Below are positions 49,769 through 57,701 of a stretch of 64,000 nt of DNA, piece by piece. The notes under the pieces were generated by a model, which did no database searches, was not told where the DNA came from, and was given only the letters and a program-made list of their open reading frames with translations. The DNA lies in NCBI RefSeq assembly GCF_025061645.1, contig NZ_JANYMP010000022.1:22047-86046 (forward strand), read 5' to 3'. Source of the DNA: Umezawaea endophytica (GTDB taxonomy: Bacteria; Actinomycetota; Actinomycetes; Mycobacteriales; Pseudonocardiaceae). Both the position numbers and the translations under genes were made by a program. How positions within the stretch are numbered: the first letter of the stretch is position 1; every line of letters starts with the position of its first letter.

Positions 49769-51172
49769 ATGGCCGAGTACATCGATGGCACCGACGGCAC
49801 CGAGGTCGACCGGGATCTGCTGGCCAGGGTCCGCGCCGGTGAGGACGCCGCCTACGGCGAGCTGTTCTCGCGGCACGCGGACGCCGTGCGCCGGTTCTCG
49901 CTGAGGCACGTCCGCGAGCCCGCCGAGGCCGACGACCTGACCGCCGAGGCGTTCTTCCGGGTGCTCCAGGCGATCCGCCGCGGCACCGGTCCCACCGACC
50001 ACGTCCGCACGTACCTGCTGACCGTCGCCCGCCGCGTCGCGTGGGAGTGGAGCGGTCGCCGCCGTGACGTCCCGGTGGACGACGAGGAGCTGAGCAGGCG
50101 GGTCGAGCCGTACGCCGACGCCACCGCGAACCGCGCCGAGTACACGTTGATCGGCCGCGCGTTCACCAGCCTCCCCGAGCGCTGGCGCACGGTCCTGTGG
50201 CAGGTCGAGGTCGAGGGGGAGCGGCCGTCGGCGGTCGCGCCGCTGTTCGGCCTGAGCGCCAACGCCATGTCCGCGCTCGCCCGCCGCGCCCGTGAGGGCT
50301 TGCGCGCCGCGTACCTCCAGGCGCACCTCGCCGAGGACCACGGCGAGGAGTCGTGCGCGTCCGTGCTGGTCAAGCTCGGGTCGTTCACGGCGGGTGGCGT
50401 CCAGGGCGCCGAGCAGCGCCGCATCCGCAAGCACCTCCGCACGTGCGCCCGCTGCACCGCGCTGCACGTCGAGTTGACCGAGGTGTGCTCCGCGCTGCGG
50501 GCGCACGCGGCGCACCTCGGTGTCCCGGTGGCCGTGACGGCGCTGGTCGGCGCCCAGGTGGTGCCGGTCGCCGTCGCGGGCAAGGCCGCGTGGCTCGGCG
50601 GTCGGGTGAAGTTCGTGCTCGCGGGTGCCGCGTCCGCCGCGGCCGTCGGGGTGTTCAGCCTGCTCGCGGGCCTGTTCACCGGTTCGCCGGGGCCGGGCGT
50701 GATCCGCGCCGACCAGGACGCGCCGCACGGCTTGCAGTTGGTGATCACCACCAGCGACACCACGACGAGCAGCCTGCCGCCCAGCGCGATCACCGAGCTG
50801 CCGGGGACCGAGGAGGACGAGCGGCCCGTGCGCCAGCACGAGGTGGCCGCGCCGCCGCCGGTGCGCCACCACGTCGACTCCGCGTCGGACCACGTCCAGG
50901 ACTCGCACGTCTCCCGGACCGGGCAGCCGGACCTGCCCCCTGGCGAGGGTGACGAGCAGGCGGTGGAGGAGGTCTTCGAGTCCGGCGACGTCACGGAGCA
51001 GAAGACGTCCGAGTCCGGCGCGACCACGTCGGTGGTCCCCTCGCGGTCGCTCGCCAGCTCGTCCAGCACGGCGGCGTCCAGCGGCTCCCCGACCCCCACC
51101 ACGGTGATCATCCGGCCGACGTCGACACCGCCGCCGATCCCGACCTACGGGACGGCCTACCGCGCCGAGTGA
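49769..51172 (+). CDS. ECF sigma factor fused to zinc-finger and membrane-anchored tail
   Basis: A 467-residue protein. Sigma region 2 (about 25-95) has 'FSLRHVREPAEADDLTAEAF' and region 4 (about 130-180) has 'LPERWRTVLWQVEVEGERPS' with 'LSANAMSALARRAREGL'. A zinc-finger of the anti-sigma type follows, 'HLRTCARC' (HxxxCxxC, about residue 222), then a hydrophobic helix (about 280-304, 'VLAGAASAAAVGVFSLLAG'). The last 160 residues are Ser/Thr/Pro/acidic and would be outside the cell. A sigma factor tethered to the membrane by its own anti-sigma-like module must be released or act at the membrane. ATG 49769 is the most likely start. Confidence 0.9.
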   Translation: MAEYIDGTDGTEVDRDLLARVRAGEDAAYGELFSRHADAVRRFSLRHVREPAEADDLTAEAFFRVLQAIRRGTGPTDHVRTYLLTVARRVAWEWSGRRRDVPVDDEELSRRVEPYADATANRAEYTLIGRAFTSLPERWRTVLWQVEVEGERPSAVAPLFGLSANAMSALARRAREGLRAAYLQAHLAEDHGEESCASVLVKLGSFTAGGVQGAEQRRIRKHLRTCARCTALHVELTEVCSALRAHAAHLGVPVAVTALVGAQVVPVAVAGKAAWLGGRVKFVLAGAASAAAVGVFSLLAGLFTGSPGPGVIRADQDAPHGLQLVITTSDTTTSSLPPSAITELPGTEEDERPVRQHEVAAPPPVRHHVDSASDHVQDSHVSRTGQPDLPPGEGDEQAVEEVFESGDVTEQKTSESGATTSVVPSRSLASSSSTAASSGSPTPTTVIIRPTSTPPPIPTYGTAYRAE

Positions 51173-51296
51173 CTGGCACAATTCGCGATCACTCCCCGCC
51201 ACGACGAGGCCCCGCCGGTTCACCCGCCGGGTGCAGCGCTTTGCGGGTAGCGTTAACCAACGCTGAGTGATCGCTCGTGAGGCCTAGGAGACGGTG

Positions 51297-51734
51297 ATGA
51301 CGCGGCTGGTGCGCGGTGCGGACGGCCGGATGTGGACGGTGCGCAGCCGGATCGAGTGGCGCAACCCGTCCCCCGACGGCGACTTCGAGCACGACGTGAG
51401 CGGGGGCCAGGGTCCCGGCGTCATGATGATGCTGATCGTCATCGTGATGGGCGTGATCCTCGTGTCGTGGACACCGGCGGAGGTCGTCGTGCCCGCGTGG
51501 CTGGTGCTCGCGCTGATCTTCCTATTCATGTTCTTCCCGGTCCGCTGGAGCCTGCGCAGGCCGTGGACGCTGGTCGCGGAGTCGAAGGCGACCGCGGACG
51601 AGCAGCCGCCGGAGCTGTGGATGGGCCAGGTGCGCGGGGTGCTCACCGTGCGCCAGGAGGCGTCCAAGGTGTCGCGGAACATCGAGATGTACTCGCTGCC
51701 GGATGTCGAGGGGCCGCTGCAACCGGTCGACTGA
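51297..51734 (+). CDS. Conserved actinobacterial membrane protein (DUF983-like)
   Basis: A 145-residue protein. 'TRLVRGADGRMWTVRSRIEW' starts a conserved soluble part with 'DFEHDVSGGQGPG'. Two helices follow (about 43-60 and 65-83), then 'RRPWTLVAES', 'GQVRGVLTVRQEASKV' and 'YSLPDVEGPLQPV'. The gene commonly lies next to a Fpg/Nei glycosylase in this group, as here (27 nt upstream). Function is unknown. ATG 51297 directly follows an AGGAGACGGTG ribosome site. Confidence 0.8.
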   Translation: MTRLVRGADGRMWTVRSRIEWRNPSPDGDFEHDVSGGQGPGVMMMLIVIVMGVILVSWTPAEVVVPAWLVLALIFLFMFFPVRWSLRRPWTLVAESKATADEQPPELWMGQVRGVLTVRQEASKVSRNIEMYSLPDVEGPLQPVD

Positions 51735-51761
51735 TCGGCGTTCGCGGGTGACACTGGGCTG

Positions 51762-52625
51762 GTGCCGGAACTACCAGAGGTCGAGGCCCTGGCCCACCAC
51801 CTGCGCGAACACGCCGTAGGGCGGACGGTGCACCGCGTGGACGTCGCGTCCATGCAGGTGCTGAAGACGTTCGACCCGCCGTGGACGGCGCTGGTCGGCC
51901 GTCCCGTCACGGGCGCGGGCAGGCACGGCAAGCACCTGGACGTCGACTGCGACGGGATTCACCTGATCGTGCACTTGGCCCGCGCGGGCTGGTTGCGCTG
52001 GTCGGAGACCATGTCCGCGCCACCGCCGAAACCGGGGCGCGGTCCGCTGGCGCTGCGCGTCCACCTCGGTCCACCCGGTCAGGGGCCCGGCTTCGACCTG
52101 ACCGAGGCGGGCACCAAGAAGGGCCTGGCCGCGTGGATCGTCCGCGACCCGGCGGAGGTCCCGAGCATCGCGCGCCTCGGCCCGGACGCGCTGAGCCTGA
52201 GCCGTGACGACCTCGCGTCGCTGCTCGAAGGCCGTGGCGAGCGGCTGAAGACGGCGCTCACCGACCAGACGCTGCTCGCGGGCATCGGCAACGCGTACTC
52301 CGACGAGATCATGCACACCGCGAAGCTCTCGCCGTACGCCACGGCGGGCAAGCTCGCCGACGACAAGCTCGACCTGCTCCACGAGGCCGTGACGACCGTG
52401 CTCACCGACGCCGTCACGCGGTCCGTCGGCCAGTCCGCCGCGACCCTGAAGGGCGAGAAGCGCTCCGGTCTCCGCGTGCACGCCCGCACCGGCCTGCCGT
52501 GCCCGGTCTGCGGAGACACCGTCCGCGAGGTCTCGTTCGCCGACAAGGCGTTCCAGTACTGCCCGACCTGCCAGACCGGTGGCAAACCGCTGGCCGACCG
52601 CAGGATGTCCCGCCTGCTGAAGTGA
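51762..52625 (+). CDS. Fpg/Nei family DNA glycosylase/AP lyase
   Basis: A 287-residue base-excision repair enzyme. Mature N-terminus 'PELPEVEALAHHL' gives the catalytic Pro and Glu. The H2TH element is in 'LLAGIGNAYSDEIMHTAKLS', and the C-terminal zinc finger has 'CPVCG' and 'CPTCQTGGK' with the Arg-bearing beta-hairpin. It removes oxidised pyrimidines or purines; the general form is closer to Nei-type than to Fpg. Start is GTG 51762. It is convergent with the DUF3140 gene (3-nt gap). Confidence 0.95.
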   Translation: MPELPEVEALAHHLREHAVGRTVHRVDVASMQVLKTFDPPWTALVGRPVTGAGRHGKHLDVDCDGIHLIVHLARAGWLRWSETMSAPPPKPGRGPLALRVHLGPPGQGPGFDLTEAGTKKGLAAWIVRDPAEVPSIARLGPDALSLSRDDLASLLEGRGERLKTALTDQTLLAGIGNAYSDEIMHTAKLSPYATAGKLADDKLDLLHEAVTTVLTDAVTRSVGQSAATLKGEKRSGLRVHARTGLPCPVCGDTVREVSFADKAFQYCPTCQTGGKPLADRRMSRLLK

Positions 52626-52628
52626 CGG

Positions 52629-52934
52629 TCAGGACTTCAGCGGGTCGTGGCCCCAGTTCATCAGCGAGTACCGCCACCGGGTGTCCTCGACGTCGCCGGA
52701 CGGGCGTTGGGCGAGGTGGCGGTGGACGTAGCCCACGACCTTGTCCATGTGCTTCTCGTCGGCGTCGGTCAGGTCGGCCTTCTTCTTGCCGAGGATGTCC
52801 ACGATCCGCCGCCCGGAGTGGTGGCCGACCGATTCGCCGCCGTTCGACTGGCCGACGGACTTCGACTCGTCCGTGTCCAGCCAGCGCTCCAGCTCCGAGG
52901 CGGTCATGTTGACGGCCTCGCTGAACCCGCTCAC
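52629..52934 (-). CDS. DUF3140 domain protein
   Basis: A 101-residue protein with 'MTASELERWLDTDESKSVGQ', 'HHSGRRIVDILGKKKADLTD', 'EKHMDKVVGYVHRHLAQRP' and 'DTRWRYSLMNWGHDP'. This is the DUF3140 pattern found in many soil bacteria, with unknown biochemical role and predicted nucleic-acid affinity from its charged SAP-like helices. It overlaps the tudor-like gene by 4 nt and so belongs with it. Confidence 0.88.
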   Translation of the reverse strand: MSGFSEAVNMTASELERWLDTDESKSVGQSNGGESVGHHSGRRIVDILGKKKADLTDADEKHMDKVVGYVHRHLAQRPSGDVEDTRWRYSLMNWGHDPLKS

Positions 52935-53131
52935 GGCTTCTTCCGCAGCGCGTCCGCCTTGTGCACCGCGTCCTTGCCGGTCTTGTCGCTCTTCACCCGG
53001 TACTGCGGTTCGTCCTCCGACGCCCGCACGGTCCGGCCCGCGGCCTCGGTGTCCGAGGTGATCTCCTCGACCACCTCGCCCTGAACGCGCTGCCCGTGGC
53101 TGGACCAGGAGACCTTGTCGCCCTTCTTCAT
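52931..53131 (-). CDS. HVA1/DUF2945 Tudor-like small protein
   Basis: A 66-residue protein: 'MKKGDKVSWSSHGQRVQGEV' and 'PQYRVKSDKTGKDAVHKADA' with 'LRK' near the end. This is the hypervirulence-associated HVA1/Tudor small beta-barrel fold (DUF2945). It often accompanies DUF3140 in one operon, as here by 4-nt overlap. A role in DNA or stress biology is supposed but unproven. ATG 53131 follows GAGGATG. Confidence 0.9.
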   Translation of the reverse strand: MKKGDKVSWSSHGQRVQGEVVEEITSDTEAAGRTVRASEDEPQYRVKSDKTGKDAVHKADALRKKP

Positions 53132-53154
53132 CCTCCGAGTGTCGGCCGAACGGC

Positions 53155-53757
53155 TCAGTCGCGCAGGATGACCACTTCCAGCGTGCGGGGGCCGTGCACG
53201 CCCTCGACCCGGCTCAGCTCGATGTCGCTGGTGGCGGACGGGCCGCTGATGAACGTCAGCGGGCGCACGGCGTCCAGGCGGGCGAGTGCTTCCGGCACGG
53301 TGGCCGCGACCTGGGACGCGCGCACCACGCACAGGTGGTAGTCCGGCAGCAGCGTCAGCACGCGCCTGCCCTGGGCGACCCCGGCGTCGAGCACGATCGT
53401 GCCGGTGTCGGCGATGGCGACCGCGCACCCCGTGAGCACGCCGTCCGAGCCGTCCAGGTCCTCGACGGTCAGCGGCGGCGAGTCGGTCAGCCACGTCACC
53501 TGGTCGACCAGCCAGTCCGGCGGCAGGTCGGCGGGGGCGACGATCCGGCGGCCCGCCAGCAGGGACGTGATCAGGTCGACCAGGCCGTCCGGCGCCACCT
53601 GGTGCACGGTCGCGCGGTAGTCGGCGACCCGCTCGGCGAACAGGTCGAGCGACCCCGGTCCGGTCCGGTGGTACTCGCGGGGCACGACCACGGGCGACGG
53701 CCGGTCGCCCAGCGCCTTGCGGATGCGGGCCAGGACCTCGGTGCGCGCGTCAGCCAC
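53155..53757 (-). CDS. lutC: Lactate utilisation protein LutC
   Basis: A 200-residue LUD-domain protein and third component of the L-lactate dehydrogenase complex LutABC. Conserved elements are 'GCAVAIADTGTIVLDAG', 'LLPDYHLCVV' and 'ISGPSATSDIELSRVEGVHG', the nucleotide-like binding signature of the family. With LutB it oxidises L-lactate to pyruvate in the cytoplasm. It overlaps lutB by 8 nt and is last in the operon. Confidence 0.94.
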   Translation of the reverse strand: MADARTEVLARIRKALGDRPSPVVVPREYHRTGPGSLDLFAERVADYRATVHQVAPDGLVDLITSLLAGRRIVAPADLPPDWLVDQVTWLTDSPPLTVEDLDGSDGVLTGCAVAIADTGTIVLDAGVAQGRRVLTLLPDYHLCVVRASQVAATVPEALARLDAVRPLTFISGPSATSDIELSRVEGVHGPRTLEVVILRD

Positions 53758-55180
53758 GGTTCTCCTTCCACCAGGCGCGGAACGACTGCTTCGCGGGCAC
53801 GGGCGCGTCGCGCGACGACGTCCACGCGGCGCCGGGGCCGGGCAGGCGGGTGATGCGGCCGTTGCGGCTGATCAGCTTGGCGAACGTGGCCAGCTTCTGC
53901 GCGCGCTCGTACCGGCTGGGGGAGGAGAACACCCACGCGGCGGCGGCCATCGCGATCGACTCCGGCGACCGGCCGCGAGCCGTGACGGACCGCGCCCGCA
54001 AGTGGGTCAGGACCTCGGGGATGTTGATCCGGACCGGGCACACCTCGTAGCAGGCGCCACACAGCGACGACGCGAACGGCAGCGACGCCGCCTGCTTGTC
54101 GTGCGGGTCGTCCACCAGTTGCGGGGTGAGGATCGCGCCGATCGGACCCGGGTACACGGACCCGTACGACTCGCCGCCCGTGCGCTCGTACACCGGGCAC
54201 ACGTTCAGGCAGGCAGAGCACCGGATGCACCGCAGCGCCTGCCGACCGACCTCGTCGGCGAGCGTGGACGTGCGGCCGTTGTCGAGCAGCACCAGGTGGA
54301 ACGCCTGCGGCCCGTCGCCGGGCGTCACCCCGGTCCACACCGAGGTGTACGGGTTCATCCGCTCCGCGGTCGACGACCGGGGGAGGAGTTGGAGGAACAC
54401 CTCCAGGTCGGACCACGTCGGCACCAGCTTCTCGATGCCCATCACGGTGATCAGGGTTTCCGGGAGCGTCAGGCACATGCGGCCGTTGCCCTCGGACTCC
54501 AGCACCACGATCGACCCGGTGTCGGCGACCGCGAAGTTCGCGCCGGACACGGCCACCTTCGCCGACAGGAACTTGCGCCGCAGGTGGGCACGAGCGGCTT
54601 CGGCCAGGTCACGGGGTTCGTCGGTCAGGCCCTCCGGCACGTCCGGCATCTCGCGGCGGAAGATCTCGCGGATCTCCGAGCGGTTGCGGTGGATCGCGGG
54701 CACCAGGATGTGCGACGGCCGGTCGTTCCCGAGCTGCACGATCAGCTCGGCCAGGTCCGTCTCGATCGCCGTCACACCACCGGCCTCGAGCGCCTCGTTG
54801 AGCCCGATCTCGGCGGTGGCCATCGACTTGACCTTGACCACCTCGTCGGACCCGGTCTCGCGGACCAGCCGCAGCACGATCTCGTTCGCCTCGGCCGCGT
54901 CCCGCGCCCAGTGCACGACACCGCCGCGCTCGGTCACGGACTTCTCCAGCCGCTCCAGGTAGACGTCGAGGTTCGCCAGCACCTCGTCCTTGAGCGCCTC
55001 ACCGGCCAGCCGCAGGTCCTCCCAGTCGGGCATCTCGTCCACGGCCGCCGCGCGCCGTCCGCGGATCGTGCCCGTCGCCTTGCGCAGGTTGCTGCGGAGC
55101 TGCGTGTTCGCCAGCGCGGTCCGGGCGGCGTCCGGGAACTTCGGACTGCCCAGCCACGTCACCGGGTTGCGGGTGCCCAC
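53750..55180 (-). CDS. lutB: Lactate utilisation iron-sulfur protein LutB
   Basis: A 476-residue LUD-domain/ferredoxin protein. The LUD part carries 'MATAEIGLNEALE', 'ILVPAIHRNRSEI' and 'VAVSGANFAVADTG'. Two 4Fe-4S motifs follow: 'CIRCSACLNVCP' and 'CGACYEVCPV'. Electrons from lactate pass through these clusters. The C-terminal part is variable. GTG 55180 is the start and overlaps lutA by 22 nt, so translation is coupled. Confidence 0.95.
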   Translation of the reverse strand: MGTRNPVTWLGSPKFPDAARTALANTQLRSNLRKATGTIRGRRAAAVDEMPDWEDLRLAGEALKDEVLANLDVYLERLEKSVTERGGVVHWARDAAEANEIVLRLVRETGSDEVVKVKSMATAEIGLNEALEAGGVTAIETDLAELIVQLGNDRPSHILVPAIHRNRSEIREIFRREMPDVPEGLTDEPRDLAEAARAHLRRKFLSAKVAVSGANFAVADTGSIVVLESEGNGRMCLTLPETLITVMGIEKLVPTWSDLEVFLQLLPRSSTAERMNPYTSVWTGVTPGDGPQAFHLVLLDNGRTSTLADEVGRQALRCIRCSACLNVCPVYERTGGESYGSVYPGPIGAILTPQLVDDPHDKQAASLPFASSLCGACYEVCPVRINIPEVLTHLRARSVTARGRSPESIAMAAAAWVFSSPSRYERAQKLATFAKLISRNGRITRLPGPGAAWTSSRDAPVPAKQSFRAWWKENRG

Positions 55181-55899
55181 GGGTCCTCCTCGGTGCTCGC
55201 CAGGATCTCGGCCAGGTGCACGGGCCGCACGCCCGTCCGCAGCCGCGACAACCCTCCGCCGATGTGCATGAGGCACGAGTTGTCGCCCGCCGTCAGCACC
55301 TCGGACCCGGTGTCCAGCACGTGCCTCATCTTGTCCGACAGCATCGCCGTCGACGTGTCGGCGTTCTTCAGCGCGAACGTGCCGCCGAACCCGCAGCACG
55401 ACTCGGCGTCCGGCAACGCCACCAGGTCCAGCCCGCGCACCGCCCTGAGCAGCGACAGCGGCTTGTCGCCGACTCCGAGCATCCGCAGCGAGTGGCACGT
55501 CGGGTGGTAGGTGACGCGGTGCGGGAAGTACGCGCCCACGTCCGTCACGCCCAGCACGTCGACCAGGAACTCCGACAGCTCGTACGTCGGCGCGGGTTCC
55601 GCCCCGAGCTGCGGGTGGATGTCGCGCACCATCCCGGTGCACGACCCGGACGGGATGATCACCGCGTCGTAGCCCGCGAACGTCCGCTCGTACGACCCCG
55701 CGAGCCCGCGGGCGTGGTCCGGATAGCCGGTGTTGAAGTGCATCTGACCGCAGCACGTCTGGTCGAGCGGGAATTCCACCGAGCACCCCAGCCGCTCCAG
55801 CAGCGTCACGACGGCCCGCGCCGTCGCCGGGTACAACGTGTCAGTCAGGCATGTCGCGAACAGAGCGACCTTGGGCGACTTCTCGACAACCTTCTGCAC
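55159..55899 (-). CDS. lutA: Lactate utilisation protein LutA (CCG-motif Fe-S)
   Basis: A 246-residue protein with two CCG cysteine-rich motifs, 'CCGQMHF' and 'CCGFGG', that bind iron-sulfur, plus 'FATCLTDTLYP' at the N-terminus and 'TYHPTCHSLRML'. It is the first gene of lutABC. GTG 55899 is chosen because homologous sequence starts 'VALFATCL'. The 105-nt gap to the divergent kinase gene must contain both promoters. No FadR/LldR-type regulator gene is adjacent, in contrast to many lut operons, so the LytS/LytTR pair downstream of it may serve. Confidence 0.95.
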   Translation of the reverse strand: MQKVVEKSPKVALFATCLTDTLYPATARAVVTLLERLGCSVEFPLDQTCCGQMHFNTGYPDHARGLAGSYERTFAGYDAVIIPSGSCTGMVRDIHPQLGAEPAPTYELSEFLVDVLGVTDVGAYFPHRVTYHPTCHSLRMLGVGDKPLSLLRAVRGLDLVALPDAESCCGFGGTFALKNADTSTAMLSDKMRHVLDTGSEVLTAGDNSCLMHIGGGLSRLRTGVRPVHLAEILASTEEDPWAPATR

Positions 55900-56004
55900 A
55901 GCGCCACTTTTCCCGCTAGGACATCGGATGTCTACCCAAACCGGTGGACCGTACGGGCGTTGAGGACATGAGGCCCTTGCCGAGAGGGCACCCGACAGCA
56001 CAGC

Positions 56005-57264
56005 ATGGACCCCGTGGGTGACCTCCTGGCCGAGCGGACCGTGCTCGGCGTCATCGCGACCCTGGCCGTCCTAGGCCTCTTCGTGATGCTCTGCCGTGCT
56101 CGCCGAGTGAGCACCTCCGTGGAAGACGCCGTCATGGACATGCTGCACCGCATGTCCAAGGCGTCCGCCGACCTGCGCGAGGGCCTGACCCAGGAGGCCG
56201 CGGACAAGGCGACACCCCACCTGCGAGAGATGCTCAGGTGCGTGGCGGTGGGCATCACCGACCACGAGGGCACCCTGCTGTCGTGGGACGGCGGCGCGAA
56301 CGACCACTACGAGTTCCTCCAGGAGTACATCGCCCGAGCGATCACCGAGGGCCACAAGGAACACGTCGAGCACCGAAAGCTCGGCTGCGAACTACCCGGC
56401 CCGTGCTCGCTGCACAGCGCGGTCGTCGTACCGCTGGTCGTCGAGAACGACGTGGCGGGCACGCTGATCGTCATCAGCGGGGTGGCCAACAAGCGCCAAA
56501 TCCGCATGGCCGAGGAAACCGCCAGGTTCGTCTCCACCCAGTTGGAACTGGAAGTACTCCAGAAATCCCGACAGGCGTTGGCACAAGCCGAGGTCAAGGC
56601 CCTACGCGCCCAGATCTCACCGCACTTCGTCTACAACGCGCTGAACACCATCTCTTCACTGATCCGCACCGACCCGGCCCACGCACGGGAACTGCTCCAG
56701 GAGTTCGCCGAGTTCACCAGGTACTCCTTCAGGACGGACGGCTTCTTCACCACCCTCGCGGACGAACTGACCAACATCCACCGCTACCTCACCATCGAAC
56801 AGGCGAGGTACGGCCCAAGACTGAACGTCAGACTAAGAATCGCCCCCGAGGTCTTGCAGGTAGTACTGCCATTCCTGGTACTACAGCCACTGGTGGAGAA
56901 CGCGGTAAGGCACGGAATCGCCAAGAAACCAGGCGGCGGCCTACTCACCATCATCGCCGAGGACAACGGCGCGGAAGCCCTGATCAGCGTAGAAGACGAC
57001 GGCGTTGGCATGGACCCAGACCGCCTCTTCGACGACCTGAAGGACGCCCACCAAACAGGCGCCCACGTGGGCCTGGGCAACATCAACGACCGCATGCGAG
57101 CAGTATTCGGCGACGAATACGCCCTGGTGGTAGAAACCGCACCGGACGCAGGCATGAAGATCATCCTAAAGATCCCCAAGTACAGCCGCGGAGTACGCAC
57201 CAACCTAACCCTGGTACAACCAACAATCGAAGACACCAGCGAACAACCAGTAATCCGCGCTTAA
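56005..57264 (+). CDS. LytS-type sensor histidine kinase
   Basis: A 419-residue sensor. One membrane helix (about 12-30) precedes a linker and a GAF-like input domain (about 65-185, 'HSAVVVPLVVENDVAGTLIV'). The His_kinase domain has the phospho-acceptor His in 'AQISPHFVYNALNTISSLIR', and the ATPase domain has 'LVENAVRHGIAKK' and 'ISVEDDGVGMDP' with 'GLGNINDRM'. LytS kinases pair with LytTR regulators, which here lies 1.4 kb downstream. In E. coli, related BtsS/BtsR and YpdA/YpdB sense pyruvate. The 3' third switches to A-ending, G-poor codons. Confidence 0.93.
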   Translation: MDPVGDLLAERTVLGVIATLAVLGLFVMLCRARRVSTSVEDAVMDMLHRMSKASADLREGLTQEAADKATPHLREMLRCVAVGITDHEGTLLSWDGGANDHYEFLQEYIARAITEGHKEHVEHRKLGCELPGPCSLHSAVVVPLVVENDVAGTLIVISGVANKRQIRMAEETARFVSTQLELEVLQKSRQALAQAEVKALRAQISPHFVYNALNTISSLIRTDPAHARELLQEFAEFTRYSFRTDGFFTTLADELTNIHRYLTIEQARYGPRLNVRLRIAPEVLQVVLPFLVLQPLVENAVRHGIAKKPGGGLLTIIAEDNGAEALISVEDDGVGMDPDRLFDDLKDAHQTGAHVGLGNINDRMRAVFGDEYALVVETAPDAGMKIILKIPKYSRGVRTNLTLVQPTIEDTSEQPVIRA

Positions 57265-57305
57265 AAAACCGAACCACCCACAAACGTAACACGCCCCACA
57301 AAACC

Positions 57306-57423
57306 GTGGCCGATTTTACTTGGGGGATTTGCCCCTTAAACTTGCGTCGGACGGCAGCTTCACCCTCTGCCCTTTATTGTCCGACGAAGGGGCAAATCTA
57401 GGGGCCCCAAGTCAAATCGGCCA
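57306..57423. repeat. 118-bp nested inverted-repeat element
   Basis: The outer arms (20 bp, one mismatch) are GTGGCCGATTTTACTTGGGG (57306-57325) and 57404-57423. Further in, GATTTGCCCCTT pairs with AAGGGGCAAATC, GTCGGAC with GTCCGAC, and GGCAG with CTGCC. All arms are in nested order, so the whole forms one long bulged hairpin. There is no open reading frame inside. It could be a strong terminator, a small structured RNA, or a MITE-like mobile palindrome. Confidence 0.75.
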
Positions 57424-57456
57424 CCCACCACCAAACCCGCGCAGCCCTAAAACGCC

Positions 57457-57624
57457 CTACCGAGCCGCCACAGCCAACGTAAACACCAACATCACCCCAC
57501 ACACGGCCCACACGATCCACATCCAGTAGATCCCCATGGGCGTGGGCCTTTCCGCCCCCTGCCGACCCCGCTCATCCCACCACTCGACGTACCGCTCCAG
57601 CCATCGGATCGGGTTGAACGTCAT
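57457..57624 (-). CDS. Small membrane protein, 55 residues
   Basis: The frame starts at ATG 57624, 'MTFNPIRWLERYVEWWDERG', and ends in one membrane helix 'IYWMWIVWAVCGVMLVFTLA'. The aromatic-rich amphipathic N-terminus followed by a helix is typical of small actinobacterial membrane peptides. It diverges from the S49 peptidase gene (77 nt) and may share its promoter region. Function is unknown. Confidence 0.7.
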   Translation of the reverse strand: MTFNPIRWLERYVEWWDERGRQGAERPTPMGIYWMWIVWAVCGVMLVFTLAVAAR

Positions 57625-57701
57625 GCGCGACCTCGCGTGATTTCGCCGGACCCCGATGCTAACCGCGCGCACCCCACCTCGCCGCACGTAGGGTCGTCGT
57701 C

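Noticed and set aside
55920..55932. GACATCGGATGTC palindrome upstream of lutA as an operator
   Set aside because: Only 5-bp arms, no match to FadR/LldR-type operators, and no adjacent regulator. Chance occurrence is likely.
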